From contig WGLN01000009.1 in NCBI GenBank assembly GCA_016125555.1, forward strand, positions 62,001-126,000: DNA of 64,000 nucleotides. The letters are read 5' to 3'. This document shows, piece by piece, positions 25,044 through 33,654 of this stretch (the stretch's first letter is position 1; each line of letters starts with the position of its first letter). Made by a program: the position numbers and the translations under genes. The notes under the pieces were generated by a model that did not search any database, was not told the DNA's origin, and saw nothing but the letters and a program-made list of their open reading frames with translations. Origin of the DNA: Porphyrobacter sp. (GTDB lineage Bacteria > Pseudomonadota > Alphaproteobacteria > Sphingomonadales > Sphingomonadaceae).

Positions 25044-27434
25044 GTGATCCGTAACAATCTCGCGCAGCTTGCTGTGGGCGCGGGCCTCGCCGCGCTGCTG
25101 GCCGGCTGCGCTGCCCCCGCGGCGGTGCAGTCGGCCGGGACGCCTCCGGCGGCGGCGGCCGCCGCCGATGCCGCGCCGCTGACCCCGGAGCAGCTGCTGG
25201 CGCGCATGAGCCTCGAACACAAGGTCGCGCAGATCGTCATGCCGGACATCGGCTCGATCACCCCCGAGGACGTGCGCCGCTACCGGTTCGGCACCATCCT
25301 CAACGGCGGCAATTCCGGGCCCGGCGGCGACGACATGGCGCCCGCGCCGGAATGGCTGAAGCTCGCCGACGCCTTCTGGGAGGCCTCCACCGCCCCGCTG
25401 CCGGGCGGAGAGCCCGCGGTCCCGGCGGTGTGGGCGACCGATGCGGTGCACGGCCACGCCAACATCATCGGGGCGACGGTGTTCCCGCACAACATCGCCC
25501 TCGGGGCCACCCACGATCCCGATCTGGTGCGGCGGATCGGTGCCGCCACCTCGGTCGAGATCGCGGTGACGGGGATCGACTGGACCTTTGCGCCGACGAT
25601 CGCGGTCGCGCGCGATGATCGCTGGGGCCGGACCTACGAAAGCTATTCGGAGGACCCGGCGCTGGTTGCGCGGCTTGGCGCGGCGATGGTCGAGGGTCTG
25701 CAGGGCCGTCCGGGCACGCCGGGTTTCCTCGGCCCCGGCAAGGTCGCGGCCACCGCCAAGCACTTCTTCGGCGACGGCGGCACGGCGCAGGGCGTCGATC
25801 AGGGCGATGTCAACGGCAACCTCGCCGAGCTGATGGCGATCCACGCCGCTCCCTATCCGGCCGCGATCAAGGCCGGCGTCGCGAGCGTCATGGCGAGCTT
25901 CAACTCGATCAACGGCACCAAGATGCACGGCAACGCACCGCTGCTGACGGGCGAACTGCGCGGAAAGCTCGGCTTCGAGGGCCTGGTGGTCGGCGACTGG
26001 AACGGCCACGGCCAGGTCGAGGGATGCACCAATTCCGATTGCCCTCAGGCGCTGCTCGCCGGGCTCGACGTCTACATGGTGCCCGAGGACTGGAAGGCAC
26101 TTCACGCCTCGCTGCTGCGCGAGGTGAAGGACGGCACGATCCCGATGCACCGCCTTGACGAGGCGGTGTTGCGGGTGCTGCGCCTGAAGCAGAAGCTCGG
26201 CGTTCTGAACGGGCAGGTGAAGCCCTCCGAACGGCCCTTTGGGGGCCGCTGGGACCTCCTCGGTTCGCCCGAGCATCGCGCCATCGCGCGCGAGGCGGTG
26301 GCCAAGTCGCAGGTCATCCTCAAGAACAGCGGGGTCCTGCCGCTGAAGCCCGGCGCGCGCATCGCGGTGGCGGGAAGCGCGGCCGACAACGTGCCCCAGC
26401 AGGCCGGCGGCTGGACCGTGACCTGGCAGGGCGGAGGCGAACTCACCGCCGCCGACTTCCCCGGCGCGACCTCGATCTATGCCGGGATCGCCGCGGCCGC
26501 ACGCGCGGCGGGCGGCGAGGCGGTGCTGGCCAGCGATGCACAGAGCGGTCCGGCCCCCGACGTCGCGATCGTCGTGTTCGGCGAGGAGCCCTATGCCGAG
26601 TATGTCGGCGACCGCAAGGATCTCGCCTTCCGCGACGAGGAGGGCCTGAAGCTGCTGCGATCCTACCGCGCGCGCGGTATCCCGACCGTCGCGGTGTTCC
26701 TTTCCGGCCGGCCCTTGTGGGTGAACCGCGAACTCAATGCCGCCGACGCCTTCGTCGCTGCTTGGCTGCCGGGTAGCGAGGGTGCGGGCGTTGCCGACGT
26801 GCTGTTCGGCAAGCGGCCCGCGACCGGCCGGCTGTCGTTCAGCTGGCCCGCGCATTGCGACGGCGCGCCGGTCAACGGACCCGAAGGCGCGCTCTTCCCC
26901 CTGGGCTATGGCCTAAGCCTCGCGGACACATCGCGGCTCGGCACACTCGACGAGACCTGCGCGGCGCTGGCCGCGGACAGCGGCGCGAGCTGGTTCGCGG
27001 CCGGGCAGCTCGGGGCGCAGGTCCAGGCGCTGGCCGACAACGCCGTGCTCCCCGATCTGCGCGGCAGCGGAAACGGCATCGTCGCGACAGGCATCGACCG
27101 CAAGGCGCAGGAGGACGCGCGCCGCATCGTCTTCGCGCCCGGCGCCAAGGTGACGCTGACCGGGCCGGAAAGCGGCGCGGCGTGGCGCATCGCCTATCAG
27201 GTCGCGGATCGCCCGCGCGCCAAGGTGACGGTGCGCGGCGGAGGCGAGCCGCTCGACATCACGGCGCGGCTTGCGGTCGCCGCGGGCAAGGGCTGGCGCG
27301 AGATGGTGCTGACCCCCGCCTGTCTCGCCGCCACTGGCGAACAGCTGACTTTCGCGTCCGAGGGCCGCTTCACGCTCGAGATCAGCGAGATCGCCCGCGA
27401 CGAGCGCGACGTCTCGGCGGAGTGTTCCTTTTAG
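25044..27434 (+). CDS. Glycoside hydrolase family 3 lipoprotein, exo-beta-glucosidase type
   Basis: A 796-residue secreted enzyme. The GTG at 25044 follows GGGAGGG by 9 nt and begins a lipoprotein signal with lipobox LAGC, so it is likely membrane-anchored in the periplasm. The GH3 N-terminal domain has the active-site region VATDAVHGHANIIGATVFPHN and the nucleophile Asp318 in VVGDWNGHG. The GH3 C-terminal domain (about residues 400-610) and an extra ExoP-like galactose-binding-type domain (about 650-790) follow. It resembles bacterial beta-1,4/beta-1,3 glucan exohydrolases. It has its own promoter and operator and ends with a stop that interlocks with the DUF1501 gene. Confidence 0.93.
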   Translation: MIRNNLAQLAVGAGLAALLAGCAAPAAVQSAGTPPAAAAAADAAPLTPEQLLARMSLEHKVAQIVMPDIGSITPEDVRRYRFGTILNGGNSGPGGDDMAPAPEWLKLADAFWEASTAPLPGGEPAVPAVWATDAVHGHANIIGATVFPHNIALGATHDPDLVRRIGAATSVEIAVTGIDWTFAPTIAVARDDRWGRTYESYSEDPALVARLGAAMVEGLQGRPGTPGFLGPGKVAATAKHFFGDGGTAQGVDQGDVNGNLAELMAIHAAPYPAAIKAGVASVMASFNSINGTKMHGNAPLLTGELRGKLGFEGLVVGDWNGHGQVEGCTNSDCPQALLAGLDVYMVPEDWKALHASLLREVKDGTIPMHRLDEAVLRVLRLKQKLGVLNGQVKPSERPFGGRWDLLGSPEHRAIAREAVAKSQVILKNSGVLPLKPGARIAVAGSAADNVPQQAGGWTVTWQGGGELTAADFPGATSIYAGIAAAARAAGGEAVLASDAQSGPAPDVAIVVFGEEPYAEYVGDRKDLAFRDEEGLKLLRSYRARGIPTVAVFLSGRPLWVNRELNAADAFVAAWLPGSEGAGVADVLFGKRPATGRLSFSWPAHCDGAPVNGPEGALFPLGYGLSLADTSRLGTLDETCAALAADSGASWFAAGQLGAQVQALADNAVLPDLRGSGNGIVATGIDRKAQEDARRIVFAPGAKVTLTGPESGAAWRIAYQVADRPRAKVTVRGGGEPLDITARLAVAAGKGWREMVLTPACLAATGEQLTFASEGRFTLEISEIARDERDVSAECSF

Positions 27435-28603
27435 GCGCGGACCAGACCCGAAAGCGCGCGCGTCGCGCGGCCGGGGAACAGCCGCGTCATCGCCTGTGCG
27501 GGGTCGAGCCCGAAATGCTCGGCCACCGCGCCCGCCAGCACGCTTTCGAGCGCGGTGGTGGGGGCAAGATCGCGCCCTTCGTAGAGCTGGTTCTGCCCGA
27601 GCCCCGGCCAGTCGGCGAGCACCCGCCCGCCGCGCACCTTGCCGCCCAGGACCAGCGCTGCCCCGGCGGTCCCGTGATCGGTGCCGCCGGTCCCGTTGAG
27701 CTTGGCAGTGCGGCCGAACTCGGTGGCGACCAGCACCAGCGTGTCGCGCCACGCCTCGCCCATTCCGCTGCGATAGGCGGCGAGCAGGGCGTCGAGGCCG
27801 CGTGCGGCGCGGGTGAAGGCGCCGCGCTGGTTGGCATGGGTGTCCCACCCTTCGAGCTCGATCATCGCGATCCGCGCGCCGCTCGGCCCCTGCATCAGTG
27901 AGGCCACCAGCGCGCCGTTCGCCTTGGCATCGCGCAGGTTCCTGAGCCCGTCGTCGTCGGCCATCCCGCGCGTCTCGAGCGCGCGCGCCCACAGGCCGGA
28001 GAGCTCGGCATCGCCTTCGTAGAGCGCGGAAACGCGGGTCATGAAGTCCGTGCTCGCCTCGGGAAGGGCGGACGGGGCATAGCTCGAAACCGGCGCGGCG
28101 CCGCGCAGCGCGAGCGGCACTGCCGGGGCGACCGCGAGGGCCCGCGGCGCATCCTCGCGGCGCGTTTCGGCGAGCAGCGCGACCAGCCGGTTGAGCCAGC
28201 CGTCGCGGGTCGCATAGGGCGCCGTCCCGCCGGTCTCGAGCAGGTTCTGCGCATCGAAGTGCGAGCGTTCACGATAGGTCGTGGCCGCGGCGTGGACGAT
28301 CAGCGCCTCGCCCGCCTTCGACGCTTCGGCGACCCCCGCCAGCGCGGGGTGGAGCGCGAAGAAACTGCCGATCCGCGGGGCGTCGGCATAGTCCGCGAGG
28401 CTCGCGCCGCGCAACGCTTCGAGGGCCGGATCGCCGACAGGGGCGGCCATCGCCATGCCGTCGGCGGCGCCGCGCAGCAGCACAAACAGGAGGTTGCGGG
28501 TGCCGGTCGCCTGCGCCAGCGCGATGCGCGGCAGGGCGAGCCCGCTGGCGCCCAGCGCGAGCGATCCGGCAATCAGGGTGCGACGATCGAGACGGGTAAG
28601 CAT
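27431..28603 (-). CDS. DUF1501 family protein with Tat signal
   Basis: A 390-residue protein of the DUF1501 family (alkaline-phosphatase/sulfatase-like fold). The N-terminus LDRRTLIAGSLALGASG is a twin-arginine signal. Segments typical of the family are NLLFVLLRGAADGM, FALHPAL, IELEGWDTHANQ and VATEFGRTAKLNGTGGTDHGTAGA. It lies 6 nt downstream of a DUF1800 gene, the usual partner. The pair's function is not established. Confidence 0.9.
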   Translation of the reverse strand: MLTRLDRRTLIAGSLALGASGLALPRIALAQATGTRNLLFVLLRGAADGMAMAAPVGDPALEALRGASLADYADAPRIGSFFALHPALAGVAEASKAGEALIVHAAATTYRERSHFDAQNLLETGGTAPYATRDGWLNRLVALLAETRREDAPRALAVAPAVPLALRGAAPVSSYAPSALPEASTDFMTRVSALYEGDAELSGLWARALETRGMADDDGLRNLRDAKANGALVASLMQGPSGARIAMIELEGWDTHANQRGAFTRAARGLDALLAAYRSGMGEAWRDTLVLVATEFGRTAKLNGTGGTDHGTAGAALVLGGKVRGGRVLADWPGLGQNQLYEGRDLAPTTALESVLAGAVAEHFGLDPAQAMTRLFPGRATRALSGLVRA

Positions 28604-28609
28604 GACGGA

Positions 28610-30076
28610 CTACCTCCGCATCATTTCAGGGGCGACGAGCAGCAGCGCGAGCGCCTGCTTGCCGCTTTCGGCGCGAGCGAGCCAGGTGCGCGTCGTGTCG
28701 CTGAGCGCGCCGGGGAAGGCGGCCTCGGCGCGCGCCATCACGTCTTCGGCGGGCGAGCCTTGTGCAAGCCGCTCGGCCAGCTCCACCCGCCGCAGCAGCA
28801 CGTCGGGCGCGGCCCAGCTGGCGGCGAGATCGTCGTAGCCCGCAGGCGAGGGCGCCCGCCATGGCACCTGCCCGAGTTCGTTGAGCGCCTGGGCGATGCG
28901 CGGGGCGGGCAGCTCGCGCGTGCCCGAAAGCCGCGCGGCGGCGACGAACCATTCGAACGGGGTGCGGAACTTCACCGGACCGGCCACCCACACCTCGGGC
29001 GCGGCGATCAGCGTGCGGGTGAGGCTGGCAAGGTCGCCCCCGGTGGCGCGGAAATCCGCTTCGAGCCGTGCGACCAGCGCCGGCGGCGGCTCGTCCCCGG
29101 CGAAGTGGCGCGCGAGCTTGGTGGCGATGTGGCGGGCGGTTGCGGGATGCGCGGCAAGATCGTCGAGGATCGCCAGCGCCTGTTCCGCTCCGCCGGCCGC
29201 GTAGCGCCGTCCGAGGATGGTGCGCGCGCCCGGCTCATGGGCGGGCGCAAGGAAGGCCGCGCCGTTTGCCCGCGCTTCGGCGAAGCGGCCGACCCTTCCG
29301 ATGCCCTGCACCGTCCAGCCGGTCAGCGCGCGGGCGAACTCGGTGACGTCGGCCTGATCGTAGCCTCCGTCGACCCCGAGCGTGTGAAGCTCGAGGATTT
29401 CGCGCGCGAGGTTCTCGTTCAGCCCGCGCGGGGCGTTCTGGTTGGGCCGTGCGGCGCGGCGCTGCTGGAGGGGCGACCCCGGCCCGACCGATTGGAACTG
29501 ATCGAGGTAGAGCAGCATCGCCGGGTGCAGCGAGGCGGCCTTGAGCAAGTCGGAGAAGCGACCCAGCACGTGCGGGCGGATCGCGGCGAACTCGTGCGGC
29601 CCGACCTCGAATTGCGTTCCCACCTTGCCGATCGAGACGCTGAAGTGGTTCGACCAGAAATGCACCAGCCGTTCGGCGAAGGGGGCAGGCCCGGTGACCG
29701 CGACCGCGACCCGCGCCGCGAGATCATCGACCGCGTAGCGCCGCGCCTCGCGCAGCTGCGCGCGATATTCGGGCGGGAGCGAAGCGAGGGCCGCGGCGCG
29801 GCTGTTCTCGGCCTCGCCTTCGGCCATCGCCGCGCCGGCGGCCATGTCGGCCATTGCCGGCTCGGGCATTTCCTGGCGGCGCCGGCGCAGGTTGCGGATC
29901 ATCTCGATCAGTTCGCCCGTCTGGCCACGGTTCCCGCTGCGCGCGGCAATCGCGGGCGGTGCGGGATCATAGGCGTCGAGCTGGCCGAGCAGGAAGCGCT
30001 GCGCGTCTGCCGGCGGGGTCTCGCCGTGGGCAAGGCCATAGCCGAAGCGGTTGAGGGCGATGCTGGCCTGGCTCAT
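28610..30076 (-). CDS. DUF1800 family protein
   Basis: A 488-residue DUF1800 protein. Family features are ALNRFGYG at the N-terminus, FAERLVHFWSNHFSVS (about residue 135), GLNENLAREILELHTLGVDGGY (about 225, given in part as LNENLAREILELH) and FARALTGWTVQG. It nearly always pairs with DUF1501, as here. No clear signal peptide is visible. The ATG at 30076 overlaps the stop of a tiny upstream frame (30073-30108), which has the better ribosome site. Confidence 0.9.
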   Translation of the reverse strand: MSQASIALNRFGYGLAHGETPPADAQRFLLGQLDAYDPAPPAIAARSGNRGQTGELIEMIRNLRRRRQEMPEPAMADMAAGAAMAEGEAENSRAAALASLPPEYRAQLREARRYAVDDLAARVAVAVTGPAPFAERLVHFWSNHFSVSIGKVGTQFEVGPHEFAAIRPHVLGRFSDLLKAASLHPAMLLYLDQFQSVGPGSPLQQRRAARPNQNAPRGLNENLAREILELHTLGVDGGYDQADVTEFARALTGWTVQGIGRVGRFAEARANGAAFLAPAHEPGARTILGRRYAAGGAEQALAILDDLAAHPATARHIATKLARHFAGDEPPPALVARLEADFRATGGDLASLTRTLIAAPEVWVAGPVKFRTPFEWFVAAARLSGTRELPAPRIAQALNELGQVPWRAPSPAGYDDLAASWAAPDVLLRRVELAERLAQGSPAEDVMARAEAAFPGALSDTTRTWLARAESGKQALALLLVAPEMMRR

Positions 30077-30108
30077 CGCGCGGTCTCGCTGGTGGTGGTT
30101 GCTCGCAT
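30073..30108 (-). CDS. Possible 11-residue leader peptide coupled to the DUF1800 gene
   Basis: ATG at 30108 preceded by AAAGGAAG opens an 11-codon frame (MRATTTSETAR) whose TGA overlaps the DUF1800 ATG (ATGA). The DUF1800 start itself has only a weak ribosome site, so re-initiation after this minicistron is plausible. It may also be chance. Confidence 0.35.
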   Translation of the reverse strand: MRATTTSETAR

Positions 30109-30198
30109 GGGCTTCCTTTCGCGCACAGGCGTCTTGCCGCCTGCATCGCCTCTTCAACGGCGCGCTCGCGCATTTCCTTCGCGCGGGGCGCAGGTTTT

Positions 30199-32151
30199 TT
30201 ACGGCTCCACGATGGCGAACCCTTGCGACATCGGGTCGAGCGCATCGACGAGCCCCTGCAGCGCCGCCGCGTCGCCTTCCACTTCCAGCCCGGCGGCCTG
30301 CATCATCGTCACCGGCTGCTTGAGGAACAGCAGCGCCAGCACCAGCGCGCGCGGCCCGCGGATGGTGATATCGGCGGCCTTTGGCAGAAAGCCCACGCGC
30401 CCGATCAGCACCCGCCCGTTGGCTTCGAGCGTCGCGTCCTCGCCGCGGTCGGTAAGCGCGATGCCGACGGTCAGATGCGTATTGCCGAAGCGTTCGGGGG
30501 CGAAGCGGGTCGCGGCGGAATCGAGCAGCTCCTGGGTCGCGACCGCAGCGATCAGGTCGGTGCTCTGGGTCGCGGCGTTGCGCGCAGGGGCGCCGCGCAG
30601 GTCGCGCGCCGCGGCCAGGAACTGGTTGCGCCAGATCGCGCTCTCGGCCTGGTAGCCCTGCTGTTCGTAGCTGTCGGCGAGGAGCGTGCGCGCGGCCCGG
30701 TTGTCCGGTGCGGCGAAGACGAGGTTCTGCAGCAGGTCCGACGACCAGCGATAATCGCCCTGCGCCATGGCGTTGCGGGCCAGTGCCAGCACCCGGTCGG
30801 CACCGCCCATCGCGTCGATCATCCGCTTCGCCCGTTCGACCGGCGGGTGCGGGTCGAGATTGGCGGGCACGGCGTCGTACCAGCCGAGATAGAACTGGTA
30901 GATCGCCTTGGCGTTGTGGCTGTAGGTGCCGTAATAGCCGTGGGCCGACCATTCCTGCGCCAGGTCATCGGGCAGGCGCAGGTCTTCGGCGATTTCCGCC
31001 ATGGTCTCGCCGCGGTTCATGCGCCGCACGGTCTGGTCGTGAAGATAGCGGTAATTGTCGCGCTGCGTCTCGAGCCAGCGGGTCGCCTCGGCGCGGCCGA
31101 ACACCGGCCAGCAATGGCTCGAGATCACCCGGTCGCTGCGCGGGGCATAGCGGGTCGCCGCCTCGTCGAGGAAATGCGCCCAGGCGCGCGTATCGCGCAC
31201 CTTCGCGCCGCGCGGGGTCAGGATGTTGTGAAAGGTGCAGGTCGCGATCTCGGCGGCGAGAAAGGTCTTTTCGGGCGCGATGAAGACGTTGAACTCCGCC
31301 GGTGCCTCGCTGCCCGAAACGATCTGGAATTCGAGCGGCACCCCGTCCACAACGCGCGTTTCGCCGGTCGCGGCGATGGTCGCGGTCGGGGCGACCAGCG
31401 AGAGCGTGCCCGCCGACACCGCCATGCCGATGCCGCTGCCCATCTGGCCCTCGGGTCCCGGCTTCATCCCGGTGGCGAACTGGTAGGCCGCGCGCCGCAG
31501 CATCGCGCCGCCCGCCATCACGTTTTCCGAGGTCGCCTCCTCCATGAAGCCGGCCGGCGCGATCACCGCAACCTTGCCCGCGGCGGCATCGGCGGGATCG
31601 ATCACCCCGCGCACCCCGCCGAAATGGTCGGCATGGCTGTGTGAATAGATCACCGCGCTGACCGGCCGCGGCCCCAGCGTCTCGTTGACCAGCGCCAGCG
31701 CCGCCTTGGCGGTCTCGACGCTGGTCAGGGGGTCGATGATGATCCACCCGGTCTGCCCGCGGATGATGGTCATGTTGGACAGGTCGAAACCGCGCACCTG
31801 CCAGACATTGTCGCTTACGCGGTAGAGGCCGTGGTGCTTGAGGTAGCGCATGTGCCGCCACAGGCTGGGATTGACCGTCGCGGGCGCCGGGCCATCGACG
31901 AAGGCATAGGCATCGAGGTTCCAGACCGCATCGCCCCTTGCATTGCGGATCACCGGGTCCGCCCGGGTGGCAAGAAAGCCGCGGGTGGAGAAATCGGCAT
32001 CGCGGGTGCCGTCTTCGGGAAGCGCGGCGGCTGTCTTCTGCTGCGCGGCGATGGTGGCGGGCGAGGGCGGAGAGCCGGCTGTCTGGGCCGCAGCCGCGCC
32101 GGCAAGCATCATCGCGAGCGCGCCGCCCGCAGCAAGGATCGATCCGCGCAT
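30199..32151 (-). CDS. SdsA-type alkylsulfatase, metallo-beta-lactamase fold
   Basis: A 650-residue exported enzyme of the SdsA1/BDS1 group, which hydrolyse primary alkyl sulfates such as SDS. A signal peptide (residues 1-23) precedes the metallo-beta-lactamase domain with the zinc motif HSHADHFGG (about residue 170) and later ligands (AEIATCTFHN, SSHCWPVFG). A dimerisation domain (HNAKAIYQFYLGWYDA) and a C-terminal SCP2-like domain (about 520-645) complete the architecture. It is a single gene, divergent from the YqcI/YcgG gene. Confidence 0.93.
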   Translation of the reverse strand: MRGSILAAGGALAMMLAGAAAAQTAGSPPSPATIAAQQKTAAALPEDGTRDADFSTRGFLATRADPVIRNARGDAVWNLDAYAFVDGPAPATVNPSLWRHMRYLKHHGLYRVSDNVWQVRGFDLSNMTIIRGQTGWIIIDPLTSVETAKAALALVNETLGPRPVSAVIYSHSHADHFGGVRGVIDPADAAAGKVAVIAPAGFMEEATSENVMAGGAMLRRAAYQFATGMKPGPEGQMGSGIGMAVSAGTLSLVAPTATIAATGETRVVDGVPLEFQIVSGSEAPAEFNVFIAPEKTFLAAEIATCTFHNILTPRGAKVRDTRAWAHFLDEAATRYAPRSDRVISSHCWPVFGRAEATRWLETQRDNYRYLHDQTVRRMNRGETMAEIAEDLRLPDDLAQEWSAHGYYGTYSHNAKAIYQFYLGWYDAVPANLDPHPPVERAKRMIDAMGGADRVLALARNAMAQGDYRWSSDLLQNLVFAAPDNRAARTLLADSYEQQGYQAESAIWRNQFLAAARDLRGAPARNAATQSTDLIAAVATQELLDSAATRFAPERFGNTHLTVGIALTDRGEDATLEANGRVLIGRVGFLPKAADITIRGPRALVLALLFLKQPVTMMQAAGLEVEGDAAALQGLVDALDPMSQGFAIVEP

Positions 32152-32315
32152 TCCCCTCTCCCTCGTTTTCCCATCTCCGTGATGCCTGCAAGCCCGAGCC
32201 GTTTCAAGCGGTGCGGTCAGACCGCCCCGCGCCGTGCCACGTTGCCTATCCAGGTTAGTGTCATCCGCCCCCGCGCTGCGATGTTCGCCCTCCCAACCCA
32301 GAAGGGACGATTTCC

Positions 32316-33011
32316 TTGACGATACATCATGATCCTGGCGCGATGCCGCGCCCCCGTCTCGTGCGCGGGCTCACCGGGCTGATCGAGCAGGAGGCCTTCC
32401 CCTGCGTCGGTGCCAAGGCGGCGCTGGGGCAGGGCGGGCTCGAGGTGCTGACCGCCGGATCGATCACCGCGGCGCGGGACGATCGGCGCATTCACGCCCG
32501 GCTGGTCGAGTGGAGCGCCGTTCCCGACGAGGAGGCCGCCGAGTTCCGCAGTCTCGCCGTGGTCTTCGAAGGGCCCCGCGACCTCGACGAGCGCGGCTTT
32601 GAGCGGGCCTTGTGGCAGCGGATCGGGGCGCTGATCGCCGCGGATCGCCGCCGCGGCTTCGCTCCGCACGGCGATTACAGCGAGAACCCGGCGCATCCGG
32701 ATTTCGCGCTCAGTTTCGGGGGCAAGGCCTATTTCGCCGTGGGCCTCCACCCGCATGCCTCGCGCCGGGCGCGGCGCGCGCCCAATCCGGCGATCGTCTT
32801 CAACCTGCACGAACAATTCGCCAAGCTGCGCGCCGAGGGGCGCTATGAACGGATGCGCGAGGTGATCCTTGCGCGCGACGAGGCCTTCGACGGGACGCCC
32901 AACCCGATGATCGCGCGCCACGGCGTGATCAGCGAAGCGCGGCAGTATAGCGGGCGCGAGGTCGAAGAGGGCTGGACCTGTCCGCTGGCGCCGCCGGAGA
33001 CGCGGCCATGA
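32316..33011 (+). CDS. YqcI/YcgG-family putative haem-dependent N-oxygenase
   Basis: A 231-residue YqcI/YcgG protein. Family marks include FPCVGAKAAL (N-terminal PC-GAKAA), FALSFGGKAYF, VGLHPHASRRARR, PAIVFNLHEQF and the C-terminal EARQYSGREVEEGWTCPL. Characterised relatives (GntA of guanitoxin, GrbD of gramibactin) are haem enzymes that hydroxylate guanidino nitrogens. The substrate here is unknown. It starts with TTG at 32316 after GAAGGGA. It overlaps the DUF1989 gene by 4 nt, so the two products very likely act together. Confidence 0.88.
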   Translation: MTIHHDPGAMPRPRLVRGLTGLIEQEAFPCVGAKAALGQGGLEVLTAGSITAARDDRRIHARLVEWSAVPDEEAAEFRSLAVVFEGPRDLDERGFERALWQRIGALIAADRRRGFAPHGDYSENPAHPDFALSFGGKAYFAVGLHPHASRRARRAPNPAIVFNLHEQFAKLRAEGRYERMREVILARDEAFDGTPNPMIARHGVISEARQYSGREVEEGWTCPLAPPETRP

Positions 33012-33604
33012 CGCGCATTGCCCCGCGCACGGGAACCGCGCTGCGCCTTGCCCGCGGCGAGGTGCTGACCGTCACCGATCCCGAGGGCGGACAGGTGAGC
33101 GACATGCTGGCGATCGCGGCGGACGATCCGGGCGAGATCCTCTCCAACGGGCGGACCTTCGATTACGAGGAGAGCCTGCGCCTCACCACCGGCGCGCGGC
33201 TGTGGTCGAACCGTTCGCGCGTGATGCTCACCATCATCGAGGACCATGCGCCGCACCACGATTTCCTGCTGACGCCCTGTTCGCTCGGCACCTTCCGGCA
33301 CTTCTACCCGGACAAGCCGCCGCATCGCGGGTGCTTCGGCAACCTCGCCGAGGCGCTCGCTCCGCACGGGGTGGAGCCGAACGCGATCCCGACCGCCTTC
33401 AACATCTTCATGAACGTGACCGTCGCCGAGGACGGCAGGCTGGCGGTCCTGCCGCCCGGCACGAAGGCCGGGGACTTCGTGCGGTTCCGGGCCGAGATGG
33501 ACCTCGTGGTCGCGCTCACCGCCTGTGCGGCCTATGCCTCGAACGGCGGCAGCTTCAAGCCGATCGACTACGCGGTCCAGCGCCTCGGTTCCGCGCAAGC
33601 GTGA
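33008..33604 (+). CDS. DUF1989 (urea-carboxylase-associated) family protein
   Basis: A 198-residue DUF1989 protein. Conserved parts are VTDPEGGQVSDMLAI near the N-terminus, HHDFLLTPCS and RGCFGNLAEAL (cysteines likely near the metal site), FNIFMNVTVAEDG, and DFVRFRAEMDLVVALTACAA near the end. In guanidine degradation two DUF1989 subunits form carboxyguanidine deiminase (CgdAB). Here only one copy is present, and no guanidine carboxylase or allophanate hydrolase is in the window. It starts ATGA with the YqcI gene. It may process the oxygenated guanidino product. Confidence 0.88.
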   Translation: MTRIAPRTGTALRLARGEVLTVTDPEGGQVSDMLAIAADDPGEILSNGRTFDYEESLRLTTGARLWSNRSRVMLTIIEDHAPHHDFLLTPCSLGTFRHFYPDKPPHRGCFGNLAEALAPHGVEPNAIPTAFNIFMNVTVAEDGRLAVLPPGTKAGDFVRFRAEMDLVVALTACAAYASNGGSFKPIDYAVQRLGSAQA

Positions 33605-33610
33605 GAGCGG

Positions 33611-33646
33611 GGCCGCGCGGGGGAACCGAAGGGTCCCCGCGCGGCC
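33611..33646. terminator. Strong hairpin between convergent genes
   Basis: GGCCGCGCGGGG (33611-33622) and CCCCGCGCGGCC (33635-33646) form a perfect 12-bp stem with a 12-nt loop, exactly between two convergent stop codons. There is no T tract, but position and symmetry fit a bidirectional terminator. Confidence 0.7.
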
Positions 33647-33654
33647 GCTTCTGG

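Noticed and set aside
24195..26855. An 886-codon minus-strand frame across the MFS and GH3 genes
   Set aside because: No recognisable domain and a repetitive Arg/Glu/Gln/Ala/Gly composition. The plus-strand genes have clear family motifs.
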